Of a stretch of 64,000 nt of DNA, positions 17,579 to 26,022 are shown one piece after another. Positions within the stretch are counted from its first letter, which is position 1, and each line of letters begins with the position of its first letter. The notes beneath the pieces were generated by a model. The model did no database searches. It was given only the letters and a program-made list of their open reading frames with translations, and was not told the DNA's origin. Source of the stretch: Luteibacter pinisoli (lineage in GTDB: Bacteria; Pseudomonadota; Gammaproteobacteria; Xanthomonadales; Rhodanobacteraceae); NCBI RefSeq assembly GCF_006385595.1, contig NZ_CP041046.1, forward strand, positions 4,355,001-4,419,000. Reading direction: 5' to 3'. The position numbers were made by a program, and so were the translations under genes.

Positions 17579-18623
17579 ATTTCCCGTTTTCGACGTGGGC
17601 AGGTGACCAGTCGGCGGGCGCCTCGGCCGGCATGCCGTAGGCTCGCAACGAGGCCAGCACCACGCTCATCTCGGTGCCGCCGCTGCGCGCCAGCATCAGC
17701 AGCTTCAGCGCCGTGGCGCGGTCGCCCTGGGCCTGGACGTTGAGCTGGGCGAAGCGCTGCATCTGCCACACGAGGTTGAGGCGCGCCGCCTTCGCGGACT
17801 GCTGGTCGGCGGCATCCGTCGACAGGGTCTCGCGCAGATGCAGGCCGAGGGAGCGGCCGAGCGGGCTGCTACCCCATTCCAGCACCTTGGCCAGCTTCAG
17901 GCAGTCGGCGACGATCGCGCCGTTTTCCTTGTTGGTCTCGCAGAAGCGCGCCGTGGACTGGAACGAAGGCAGCGGCTGCGCGCTGGCCAGGCCAAACACG
18001 ATCACCATCTGCACGCCGGCGGCGCCGGAACCCTGCAGGGCGTTGAAGGTGTCCGGCGGCGGGGGCAGCTGGCTCACCGAGGTGGCCAGCGCCTTCAGGC
18101 TGGCGCCGAGGTAATCATCGTAAACCTTGGCGTTGGCGGCCTTGGCCAGGTCGGCGCGGGCGGCGGCGGCATCGCCCTTGTGGTCGTCGATACCCAGCTT
18201 GAGCATCCACACCGCGGCGTTATCCGGGGCCTGGGTCTGCAGCTGGGTGACGGCGTCCGCGTTGGGGCAGGCGCCATCGGTCTTCGCATTGCAATCGGCC
18301 AGGCTCGCCCAGGTCACCCGGGGGCCGGCGTCGGCATTGCGCGAGGCGCGCTCGAGCAGGGCGTGGTAGCTGAGCACCTCGGGCGGGCTGGGCAGCGGGC
18401 GGGCCAGCAAGGCGGCGCCCAGCAGCGGCTCGGCCTCGGTGCGCAGCGCCAGCACGCTGGCCAGGTCCTTCTGGAACTGGAGCAGGGCCTTGGTCTGGTC
18501 CTTCTGGGCCTTGGCGTCAGCCTTGGTCGGCCCCTTGGCGGCACCCGGCCAGGGGGTGGCGGCCAGCGCAGGCAGGGAAAGCAGCCCGGCAAGGGCCAGG
18601 GTTACGGCGCGGCGTCCCCGCAT
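17577..18623 (-). CDS. Exported protein of unknown function
   Basis: A 348-residue protein with a clear signal peptide ('MRGRRAVTLALAGLLSLPALA', cleavage after AxA-type 'ALA'). The mature part is Ala-rich and helical with a spaced pattern reminiscent of TPR-like helical repeats ('AVWMLKLGIDDHKGDAAAARADLAKA'), and contains several Cys residues that might form periplasmic disulfides. No catalytic motif was recognised. The stop codon lies inside the terminator T-tract shared with speE. Confidence 0.75.
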   Translation of the reverse strand: MRGRRAVTLALAGLLSLPALAATPWPGAAKGPTKADAKAQKDQTKALLQFQKDLASVLALRTEAEPLLGAALLARPLPSPPEVLSYHALLERASRNADAGPRVTWASLADCNAKTDGACPNADAVTQLQTQAPDNAAVWMLKLGIDDHKGDAAAARADLAKAANAKVYDDYLGASLKALATSVSQLPPPPDTFNALQGSGAAGVQMVIVFGLASAQPLPSFQSTARFCETNKENGAIVADCLKLAKVLEWGSSPLGRSLGLHLRETLSTDAADQQSAKAARLNLVWQMQRFAQLNVQAQGDRATALKLLMLARSGGTEMSVVLASLRAYGMPAEAPADWSPAHVENGK

Positions 18624-18774
18624 GCGACATCTCCGTGAAATAAAAGAACAAGGATACGGCCGCAGGATGAACGGAAGCTACGGCCCCTCGGTTTCACAAA
18701 CGCTCGACGTTGTTACCATCGGGGGCGACGCTGGGTGGACATGCCTCCATCCTGCGATAGAACAGGAGCTTGCA

Positions 18775-18972
18775 ATGGACCAATTCGCCATCTTCGCCAG
18801 TGAACGTGCTGGTTTCTTCGTCGGCTGGGGCACCCTCTCGCTGATCAACGCCGGCCTGGCCCAGGGCAAGAACCGCAGCGGCCTGGTCTGGTGGCTGCTC
18901 TCCCTCATCCTGGGCCCCATCGGCACCCTGATCTTGGTCGTTATGCCCAAGGTTCGTACGAAGCTGTTTTGA
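18775..18972 (+). CDS. Small membrane protein (65 aa)
   Basis: A short gene with a good ribosome site (AGGAG at 18764-18768, 6 bases before the ATG). The protein has two hydrophobic stretches: 'GFFVGWGTLSLINAGLAQG' and 'LVWWLLSLILGPIGTLILVV', ending in a basic tail. The Gly-Pro-Ile-Gly-Thr pattern resembles small two-helix membrane proteins common in bacteria. Function unknown. It lies 50 bases upstream of the ParA-like gene and may be co-transcribed with it. Confidence 0.7.
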   Translation: MDQFAIFASERAGFFVGWGTLSLINAGLAQGKNRSGLVWWLLSLILGPIGTLILVVMPKVRTKLF

Positions 18973-19022
18973 TCCACTCACCCTGTGTAGGCTAGGCACC
19001 TCCCCATGGCAGGTGCTCGCGG

Positions 19023-19655
19023 ATGCTTACGACGCTCGTGGCTAGCAGCAAGGGTGGTTGCGGCAAGACGACGCTGGTGACCCAGCTCGCGACCCATTGG
19101 GCACAGGCCGGCAAGCACACGGCCATCATCGATGCGGACCGGCAACACTCCAGCCTGCGCTGGGCCGGCCGCCGCCCTGAGAACGTCCCCGGCGTCACCG
19201 CCATCGAAGGTAGCCGCCGCGCCTTCGACCGTCTCTCCGACGATATCCAGCGGGTGATCGTCGATACCCCCGCCGGCGTCGACGAAAAGGACATGGAGCC
19301 TTACCTCGACAAGGCCGATGTCATCCTGGTCCCCGTTCTGCCGTCGTCCTTCGACCTCGACGCGACCATGGATTTCCTCAAGATCCTGCAAGGCATCCCC
19401 CGGGTAAAGCGTGGCAAGCTGCCCGTGGCCCTGGTCGGCAATCGCCTGAAGCCGTGGACGAACGCCAGCCAGCAAGCCATGGCCGATCTTGCCGGACAAT
19501 CGCCCTTCCCGGTGGTGGCCGAGTTACGTGATTCGCAGGCTTACGTCTTGCTCACGGCGCTCGGTAAGGGCATCTTCGACTATCACTCGGAAAACGTGCG
19601 CGGACACCAGGACGACTGGGCGAAACTTCTTCGCTGGATAAAGCGAAGCACCTGA
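19023..19655 (+). CDS. ParA/MinD-type P-loop ATPase, orphan
   Basis: A 210-residue deviant-Walker ATPase. The Walker A motif is 'ASSKGGCGKTTLVTQLA', Walker A' 'AIIDADRQHSS', Walker B 'VIVDTPAGV', and the switch-like 'LVPVLPSSFDLDAT'. Such proteins position plasmids, chromosomes, chemoreceptor arrays or other cargo, with a partner that stimulates the ATPase. No parB-like gene or parS repeat is visible beside it. Its length matches short ParA-type orphans rather than chromosomal ParA (about 260 residues). Confidence 0.88.
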   Translation: MLTTLVASSKGGCGKTTLVTQLATHWAQAGKHTAIIDADRQHSSLRWAGRRPENVPGVTAIEGSRRAFDRLSDDIQRVIVDTPAGVDEKDMEPYLDKADVILVPVLPSSFDLDATMDFLKILQGIPRVKRGKLPVALVGNRLKPWTNASQQAMADLAGQSPFPVVAELRDSQAYVLLTALGKGIFDYHSENVRGHQDDWAKLLRWIKRST

Positions 19656-19719
19656 GCGTAAGGGCAACCGCGAGCAAGCATCACGCCACGATACGTGGCC
19701 TTAGCGGAGGGCTGTACCC

Positions 19720-20187
19720 ATGCGCGAACTCATTCTCCTGCGTCATGCCGAGGCGGAAACCGCCACGGCAGGTAAAGACGACCGCGAGCGAAAACTCACC
19801 CAGCACGGCAAGAACGAAGCCCGCGCCGCCGGCGAGTGGCTCGCCAGCCACGACGTCCATTACGACCGCATCCTCTGCTCCCCATCCGAGCGCACCCGCG
19901 AAACCGCGGCGCTGGCGCTGGGCCAGGTCGAGCCCCAGTTCGAACCCGCCATCTACGACGCCACCGTGGGTGACCTGTACGACCTCCTCGATGAGCAGAG
20001 CGACGCCGAGCGTGTCGTCCTCGTCGGTCACAATCCCGGCATCGAGCAGCTGGTAGCCTTCCTCGTCGAAGGTCGCTCCGAGGATTACCGCGGCATGCCG
20101 CCCGGTGGCATGGCCCGCCTGTCCATCGGCGACAAGCTCGAGCCCGGCAAGGCCAAGCTCGAAACCTTCTGGTCTCCACCCAACTAG
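19720..20187 (+). CDS. sixA: Phosphohistidine phosphatase SixA
   Basis: Histidine-phosphatase superfamily member of 155 residues. The catalytic RHG-type motif appears as 'LILLRHAEAE', with 'DRILCSPSERTRETA' and the second catalytic His in 'VVLVGHNPGIEQL'. SixA removes phosphate from phosphohistidines such as HPt domains or NPr of the nitrogen phosphotransferase system. It sits in a run of plus-strand genes with the YceI-like and PLD genes. Confidence 0.92.
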   Translation: MRELILLRHAEAETATAGKDDRERKLTQHGKNEARAAGEWLASHDVHYDRILCSPSERTRETAALALGQVEPQFEPAIYDATVGDLYDLLDEQSDAERVVLVGHNPGIEQLVAFLVEGRSEDYRGMPPGGMARLSIGDKLEPGKAKLETFWSPPN

Positions 20188-20208
20188 TCTTACCCGTCGA
20201 GCTTCCTG

Positions 20209-20763
20209 ATGCGCCTCCTGCTGTCGGCGATCGCCCTGCTCCTCTCAGCGGCGCCTTTGTACGCCGCTGAACTGCGCATCGATCCGGTGCGCTCCAAGGC
20301 CGAGTTCAGCGTGCGCCTGCTCTGGGTCACTTCGGTCGCAGGCAGCTTCCAGGGCATCCGCGGGGATCTCACCACCGATCCGGCCACCGCCACGGCGGTG
20401 GTCCGGGCCGACATCGACACCGAGAACATCCAGATGGAATCCGCGCGCCTGCGCCGCTGGGTGCTGGCGCCGGAGTTCTTCGATGCGGAACACCACCCGC
20501 GCATCCACTTCGTTTCCCAGGCCACGCCGCTGGTCCTGCTCAGCCATGGTGGCGAAGTCACCGGCGAGCTGACCATCCGCGGCGTCACCCGTCCGGTCAC
20601 CTTCCGGCTCCTGGCCAACCGCTGCCCGCCCGAGTCCATGGCCGGCTGCGTCCTGCAGCTGCAGGGCATCATCGACCGCACGGATTTCGGGATGCTTGGC
20701 CGCCGCGGCGCGTTGTCAGACCGCGTGAACCTCGGCATGGCCATAGTTATCGAGGCAATGTAA
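20209..20763 (+). CDS. YceI-family periplasmic lipid-binding protein
   Basis: A 184-residue exported protein with a signal peptide ('MRLLLSAIALLLSAAPLYA') and a YceI lipocalin-like barrel: 'IDPVRSKAEFSVRLLWVTSVAGSF' in pieces, 'DIDTENIQM', 'FFDAEHHPRIHF' and 'GELTIRGVTRPVTF'. YceI proteins bind isoprenoid-type lipids. Two Cys residues near the C-terminus may form a disulfide. It starts 21 bases after sixA. Confidence 0.9.
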   Translation: MRLLLSAIALLLSAAPLYAAELRIDPVRSKAEFSVRLLWVTSVAGSFQGIRGDLTTDPATATAVVRADIDTENIQMESARLRRWVLAPEFFDAEHHPRIHFVSQATPLVLLSHGGEVTGELTIRGVTRPVTFRLLANRCPPESMAGCVLQLQGIIDRTDFGMLGRRGALSDRVNLGMAIVIEAM

Positions 20764-20809
20764 GCCCACGGCGCGCGCACGGCTCACGTTCCGTTGCTAA
20801 GCGTCCCCT

Positions 20810-22759
20810 ATGATGCGCGGCATGCGCCGCCTCCTCTTGCTCCTGATCCTTGCCGCCACGCTGGCGACGGGCGGCTGTTCGCTCTCGGCGGCGCGCATCC
20901 AGAAAGCCGATGCGGTGGTGGCCCTCACCGTCGACCGGCAGTCCACCTGCGCCCAGCCGGACCATTGCGCCCTGCCCTCGGTGCTGGTCGATGCGGCGCT
21001 GGAAGCCAACGCCGCCTCCACCCCGGACAAGCCCGTGCACGTGGCCACGCTGCTGGAAGACGGCGAGACCGCGCTGGCCGCGCGCGTGAACCTGATCCGC
21101 GCCGCCCGCCAGACCATCGACGTGCAGACCTACATCTGGGAGCAGGACGACGCCGGCAAGCTGGTGCTCGATGAACTGATCGCCGCCGCCCGCCGTGGCG
21201 TCCGCGTGCGGATCCTCGCCGACCAGCTGTTCTCCTTCCGCGACCCGGGCCTGCTCGCGGTGCTGGCGCGCGCCAGCGACAACATCGAGATCCGCCTCTA
21301 CAACCCCACCTTCTACAGCGCGCGCACGCCGCCGCTGGAATTCGCCGCCGGCATCGTCTGCTGCTTCTTCCACTTCAACCAGCGCATGCACAACAAGCTG
21401 ATCGTCATCGACGACCTGATCGGCATCACCGGTGGGCGCAATTACGAAGACCGCTATTTCGACTGGGACCCGGCGTTCGATTACGTGGACCGCGACGTCA
21501 TGGTCGGCGGCCCCGCCGCCAAGGCCATGGGCGCCAGCTTCGACCAGTTCTGGGTGCACAAGCGCGCGGTGCCGCTGACCCACCTGCGTGACGTCAACAG
21601 CGAGCTGGTGGCCGACACCGACGACCTCAAGCGATGGGCGCCACCCACCTACGACAACCCCGAACGCGTGACGGAACTGCTCGAGCACGCCGAGGACGCG
21701 GGTTGGGTCGACGAGCGACTGGTCCGCGCGACGCTACGACTCAACCGCGTGGAATACCTCTCCGACCTGCCCGGCAAGACGGACGACCCGAAACGCCGCG
21801 AGGCGCGCACGCTTACCCGGCACATCATGGGCCTGGTGCGTAACGCGAAAAGCGAGATCGTGCTGCAGACGCCGTACCTGGTGATGAGCAAGCCGGCGAA
21901 GAAGATCTTCAGCAACCTGCACAAGCAGCCGGATCCGCCGCGCGTCGTCGTCTCCACCAACTCGCTGGCGTCCACCGACGCCTTCGCGGTGTACGCCATG
22001 TCGTATAAGCACCGTAAGCGCTACCTCATCGATTACGGCTTCGAGATCTACGAACTGAAGCCGCACCCGGCCAACGCCGACCGCGACGCGCTGGAAGGGC
22101 CGACCACCGACATCATCACGCCGCCGATCAACCGGCCGGTGGGCTCGGGAGGCGGCGATCGCCGCCCGACCCGCGCGGAGCGTTCGCGTGCCGCCGGCAC
22201 GTCGGGTCCGTCGGAAAGCGCCGGCTTCCTGTCCGCCGGCCGCCGCTACGGCCCCGGCGCACGCCATCGCCCCGCGCCGCTGCTTACCGAAGGCGTGCGC
22301 TTCGGCCTGCATGCCAAGTCCATCGTGGTGGACGACACCTTCGCCATGGTCGGCACGCACAACTTCGACCCGCGCTCGGACCACTACAACACCGAGTCCG
22401 GCGTGATCATCTACGACAAGCGTTTCTCGGATCGGCTGCGCGGCTCGATCATGCAGGACACCGAGCCCGGCAATGCGTGGGTGATCGGCCCGCGGCAGAA
22501 GACGATCCCGGTGCTGTCGGAGATCAACGAATTCATCGGTGACGTCTCCGAACGCCTGCCGTTCTTCGACCTGTGGCCGTTCCGCTACGCCACCAGCTAC
22601 GACCTGAAACCCGGCTGCATCCCGATGCGCTGGACGGATCCGAAGTTCTTCGAATGCTACGAACCGGTCGGCGACTTCCCCGAAGTGGATGTGTCGCTGA
22701 AGATGATCTACACCCGCATGATCACCGCGTTCGGCTCAGCCTCTTCCGGCATCCTGTAG
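20810..22759 (+). CDS. Phospholipase D-family lipoprotein (ClsC-like)
   Basis: A 649-residue protein with two HKD motifs: 'RMHNKLIVIDD' (His near 193) and 'GLHAKSIVVDD' (near 502). The N-terminus has a lipobox ('LAATLATGGC'), so it is probably a membrane-anchored lipoprotein. The two motifs suggest a transphosphatidylase such as cardiolipin synthase C or a phospholipase D. A Gly/Arg/Ser-rich low-complexity insert of about 55 residues (around 440-495) precedes the second HKD motif. No ymdB-like partner gene is adjacent. Confidence 0.9.
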   Translation: MMRGMRRLLLLLILAATLATGGCSLSAARIQKADAVVALTVDRQSTCAQPDHCALPSVLVDAALEANAASTPDKPVHVATLLEDGETALAARVNLIRAARQTIDVQTYIWEQDDAGKLVLDELIAAARRGVRVRILADQLFSFRDPGLLAVLARASDNIEIRLYNPTFYSARTPPLEFAAGIVCCFFHFNQRMHNKLIVIDDLIGITGGRNYEDRYFDWDPAFDYVDRDVMVGGPAAKAMGASFDQFWVHKRAVPLTHLRDVNSELVADTDDLKRWAPPTYDNPERVTELLEHAEDAGWVDERLVRATLRLNRVEYLSDLPGKTDDPKRREARTLTRHIMGLVRNAKSEIVLQTPYLVMSKPAKKIFSNLHKQPDPPRVVVSTNSLASTDAFAVYAMSYKHRKRYLIDYGFEIYELKPHPANADRDALEGPTTDIITPPINRPVGSGGGDRRPTRAERSRAAGTSGPSESAGFLSAGRRYGPGARHRPAPLLTEGVRFGLHAKSIVVDDTFAMVGTHNFDPRSDHYNTESGVIIYDKRFSDRLRGSIMQDTEPGNAWVIGPRQKTIPVLSEINEFIGDVSERLPFFDLWPFRYATSYDLKPGCIPMRWTDPKFFECYEPVGDFPEVDVSLKMIYTRMITAFGSASSGIL

Positions 22760-22771
22760 GAGCTCGCCCTG

Positions 22772-23329
22772 TCAGAGCGGATCGGTCAGCTCAAAGCGAA
22801 TCGGCAAATCCGACGTATAGCGCGGCGCACGATCGGCCGCGGCGAAACGCCAGTTACGCACCGCCTCCTCCGCCGCATCATCCAGCGACGGATCGCCACT
22901 GGAACGGCCTACCGCCACGGCGGTGACATCACCCTGCGGGGTGACAGTAACGCTCAGCACCACCTGGCCTTCGCGATGCGCGCGCAGGGCTTCCATCGGG
23001 TAACGCGGCGACGGCATGTACACCGGCACCAGCGGCTCCGCTGCCGGCTCGGCCGCTGCGGCCGTGGCCGCGGCGCGATGGATCACCGGGTGCGCGGCCA
23101 GGTCGACGACGGCACGCGTGCGCAGGCGCTCCGGCGGCGTGGCCGCGGGGGTGCGCCGCGACGGCGGCTGGGACAGCAGGTCCTTCGCACTGCCTGGCAT
23201 CACCACTTCGGCCAGGCGGCGCGTGGCCGGTGCGCGTTCGTAGGTAAGCGCCGTCAGGAAGCTCGTCCCGGCAATGCCGATGAGCAGACCGATGGCGCTA
23301 AGCGAGGTACTGGTACGAAGTGCGAGCAT
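22772..23329 (-). CDS. TonB-like C-terminal domain protein
   Basis: A 185-residue protein with one N-terminal membrane segment (about 10-28), a Pro/Ala-rich spacer and a TonB C-terminal domain ('YPMEALRAHREGQVVLSVTV', 'DPSLDDAAEEAVRNWRF'). It could transduce energy to an outer-membrane transporter, but no ExbBD or receptor gene is near. It has no classic Pro-Glu/Pro-Lys spacer. Converges on the PLD gene with a 12-base gap. Confidence 0.85.
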   Translation of the reverse strand: MLALRTSTSLSAIGLLIGIAGTSFLTALTYERAPATRRLAEVVMPGSAKDLLSQPPSRRTPAATPPERLRTRAVVDLAAHPVIHRAAATAAAAEPAAEPLVPVYMPSPRYPMEALRAHREGQVVLSVTVTPQGDVTAVAVGRSSGDPSLDDAAEEAVRNWRFAAADRAPRYTSDLPIRFELTDPL

Positions 23330-23341
23330 GCGAAACCGTGA

Positions 23342-24628
23342 TCAGGGACGTTCGAGGATCGCCGTGACACCCATGCCACCGGCGGTGCAGATCGAGATCA
23401 GGCCACGGCCCGACCCTTTCTGCTCCAGCATTTTCGCCAGCGTGGCCACGATTCGCGCACCCGTGGCCGCGAACGGATGGCCCGCCGCGAGGCTGGAACC
23501 GTTGATGTTGAGCTTTGCCGGATCGATCGATCCCAGCGGGGCGTCGAGGCCCAGCCGGTTGCGGCAATAGTCTTCGGATTCCCATGCACGCAGCGTGCAC
23601 AGCACCTGGGCGGCAAACGCTTCGTGGATTTCGTAGAAGTCGAAATCCTGCAGCGTGAGGCCGTGGCGCTTCAGCATGCGCGGCACCGCCACCGTCGGCG
23701 CCATCAGCAGGCCTTCGCCATGCACGAAGTCCACCGCCGACACTTCGGCATCGAGGAAGTACGCCTGGATGGCCAGGCCACGCGCGGCGGCCCAGTCTTC
23801 CGAGGCCAGCAGCACCGCCGCCGCGCCATCGGACAGGCCCGTGGAGTTACCCGCGGTGAGCGTGCCCTGGCCCGAGGTCTTGTCGAACGCCGGCTTCAGC
23901 GACGAGAGCTTCTCCAGCGTGGAATCCGCGCGCAGGAAACCATCGCGCTTGAGGCCACGGAACGGCACCACCAGGTCGTCGAAGAAACCGGCGTCGTAGG
24001 CGGCACCGAGCTTCTTGTGGCTGGCGAGCGCGAGCTCGTCCTGCTCCACGCGGCCGATGTGCCATTCCTTCGCCATGCTCTCGCAGTGGTCGCCCATCGA
24101 CTTGCCCGTGCGCGGCTCGGCCACGCCCGGGAAGGAGGGCTTCAGTTCCTTCAGCGAGAAGCCGCGCGTGGCGACCTGGAATTTCTCTTTCAGGCTCTTC
24201 GCACGGTTCAGCGCCAGCAGGCGCTTGCGAAACTTCTGGCCGTAGACGATGGGCACGTCGCTGGTCGTGTCCGAGCCGCCGGCGATGCCCGCCTCGATCT
24301 GCCCGGTGGCGATCTTGTTGGCAATGATGATCGCGTTATCCAGCGAGGTGCCGCAGGCGCGCGCCGTGGTGATGCCCGGCGTCGTCGGGGCCAGGCCCGA
24401 TGACAGGACGGCCTCGCGGGCCACGTTCCAGTCCGACGAGTGCTTGATCACCGCACCCATCGCCACTTCGCCCAGCTCCACGCCGTGCAGGCCGAACTTT
24501 TCAACCAGCGACCCGAGCACCTTGACCGACATGCCAAAGTTGCCGACATCCGCATACGCGGTGTTGTTGCGACAGAAGGGAATGCGGACACCACCGACCA
24601 CACCCACGCGCTTTTGCGACTTTTCCAT
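23342..24628 (-). CDS. Acetyl-CoA acyltransferase (thiolase, FadI-like)
   Basis: A 428-residue thiolase. The acyl-enzyme Cys is at about 92 in 'TARACGTSLDNAI', the second conserved block is 'NINGSSLAAGHPFAATGARI', and the proton-relay Cys is in 'CTAGGMGVTA'. The length and 'RVGVVGGVRIPF' start resemble FadI of the beta-oxidation complex. A hydratase/dehydrogenase partner (FadJ/FadB) is not present within the visible flanks, so it is a stand-alone gene here. Confidence 0.93.
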   Translation of the reverse strand: MEKSQKRVGVVGGVRIPFCRNNTAYADVGNFGMSVKVLGSLVEKFGLHGVELGEVAMGAVIKHSSDWNVAREAVLSSGLAPTTPGITTARACGTSLDNAIIIANKIATGQIEAGIAGGSDTTSDVPIVYGQKFRKRLLALNRAKSLKEKFQVATRGFSLKELKPSFPGVAEPRTGKSMGDHCESMAKEWHIGRVEQDELALASHKKLGAAYDAGFFDDLVVPFRGLKRDGFLRADSTLEKLSSLKPAFDKTSGQGTLTAGNSTGLSDGAAAVLLASEDWAAARGLAIQAYFLDAEVSAVDFVHGEGLLMAPTVAVPRMLKRHGLTLQDFDFYEIHEAFAAQVLCTLRAWESEDYCRNRLGLDAPLGSIDPAKLNINGSSLAAGHPFAATGARIVATLAKMLEQKGSGRGLISICTAGGMGVTAILERP

Positions 24629-24816
24629 GCTCTAGGGACTGTCCGAAACCTGATAGGGATGCCCGACCGGCTAATGATCGAAGCCAAAGGGGACGCGGAC
24701 GCCGACGTTCGCCGACGAACCGGGTATCGGCAAGGCTAACCCGCATCCCCTCACAACGAAAGGGCAAACACGGCCAATGGTAGAATTGCGTTCCTTTGCC
24801 GTTGTGGAAATGCGTC

Positions 24817-25944
24817 GTGTCCGAGCCGCTGATCGCCTGCCCCGCCATCCTGGCGCTGGAACTGGTCCCGGGCGAAGCCCCCGATCGGCTTGAGCTCACC
24901 CGCGACGAAGCGCAGGAGCTGGCCGCCCTGATGGCCCAGGACCTCAGCGCCCTGCTGCCCGGCGTGGAAGCCTCGCGCTTCGCCGTGGCCGGCGCCCTGT
25001 TCGATGGCGTGGAGCTGCTGCGCCCCGGTTTCCCGGTGTTCGCCACCCTGGAAGAGCTGGCCCGCCGCGTGCCGCGCGTCACCACCCAGGGCGGCGTGGT
25101 CGCCTTCGGCACCCACGAAGGCCACATGCCCGCCCAGCCCCTGGTGCCGGACCCGCGCTACGCCGGCGGCCCCATGCGCCTGGTGCCGTGGGTGCTGCTG
25201 GCCCCGGAAGAGCTGGCCGAAGAGCTCACCCAGGCCATGGAAGTCCAGCTGGTGGGCAAGGGCGAAGCGGGCTCGCTCACGGCGGATTTCCTCATGCGCA
25301 CCCTGGGCATCCGCCTGGAGCACGCCCGCTACCTCAGCCGCGACGACCTGCTGGCCCTCACCTGCGTGCAGTACGAGCACGTGAACCTGGCCCCGCTGTG
25401 GACCATGCTCGAGACCGCCCTGCTCACCCCCTATAAGGAAGAGACGGCGATGGGTTCGCGCGGCCTGCCCCTGCATTACGCCGAGGGCCGGGTCAGCGTG
25501 CCGGGCATCGCCGGCTGGTTCGCCCGCGACGGCATCCAGCGCGACAACCCCACCCACGAGCTGGCCGGCACCCTGTTCGAGCTGCGCCAGTACGCCGCCC
25601 TGCTCGCCGCCCACCACGTGCCCCTGCACCTGGAAGGCGACCCCGCCTCCTCCGCCGGTTACCTGGTGGAAGCCCTGGCCGAGGCCGATCCGGCCCTGCC
25701 GGCGCCCCAGCTGTACGCGCATGAGGCCGCCGGCCTGGGCATGGCCGCCGTCACCGTGGCCCAGCCCGCGCCGGGCAAGGCCCGCGTCCTCGCCCACGGC
25801 TACCCGCTTGAGCCGAATGCCCTGGCGCCGATGCTCGACGCCCTGGCCACCCGCTTCGGGACGGACCGTGAGCTCCAGGCCCTGGGCCGGGTGATGCTGG
25901 ATGCCAACGGGGCGCTGACAGCCCCGGCACCCGCCCTGCACTGA
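24817..25944 (+). CDS. Conserved protein of unknown function
   Basis: About 375 residues from the GTG at 24817 ('VSEPLIACPAILALE'). Codon use is very GC-rich like the core genes around it. The protein is acidic, Leu/Ala-rich and lacks a signal peptide or membrane helix; motifs such as 'GGVVAFGTHEGHMPAQPL' and 'CVQYEHVNLAPLWTMLE' look conserved, but I cannot assign a family. A TTG at 24796 is an upstream alternative start. Monocistronic by appearance. Confidence 0.7.
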   Translation: MSEPLIACPAILALELVPGEAPDRLELTRDEAQELAALMAQDLSALLPGVEASRFAVAGALFDGVELLRPGFPVFATLEELARRVPRVTTQGGVVAFGTHEGHMPAQPLVPDPRYAGGPMRLVPWVLLAPEELAEELTQAMEVQLVGKGEAGSLTADFLMRTLGIRLEHARYLSRDDLLALTCVQYEHVNLAPLWTMLETALLTPYKEETAMGSRGLPLHYAEGRVSVPGIAGWFARDGIQRDNPTHELAGTLFELRQYAALLAAHHVPLHLEGDPASSAGYLVEALAEADPALPAPQLYAHEAAGLGMAAVTVAQPAPGKARVLAHGYPLEPNALAPMLDALATRFGTDRELQALGRVMLDANGALTAPAPALH

Positions 25945-25973
25945 CGCGGCTCTTCACAACCGCCGATATACGA

Positions 25974-26003
25974 TGAACCCACCCGAGCATTAAAGTGGGT
26001 TCA
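25974..26003. promoter_or_regulatory. 9-bp inverted repeat upstream of the PAS-GGDEF-EAL gene
   Basis: TGAACCCAC (25974-25982) and GTGGGTTCA (25995-26003) form a perfect inverted repeat around a 12-base AT-rich loop, 19 bases before the ATG of the next gene. There is no T-tract, so it is a weak terminator candidate for the upstream gene; an operator or an mRNA leader hairpin is equally possible. Confidence 0.45.
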
Positions 26004-26022
26004 TTGCCCCGCTGGCCTCCCC

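Noticed and set aside
19023..19655. ParA-type gene considered as part of a plasmid partition locus or integrated element
   Set aside because: No parB, parS, integrase, transfer or replication gene is nearby, and codon use matches the chromosome.
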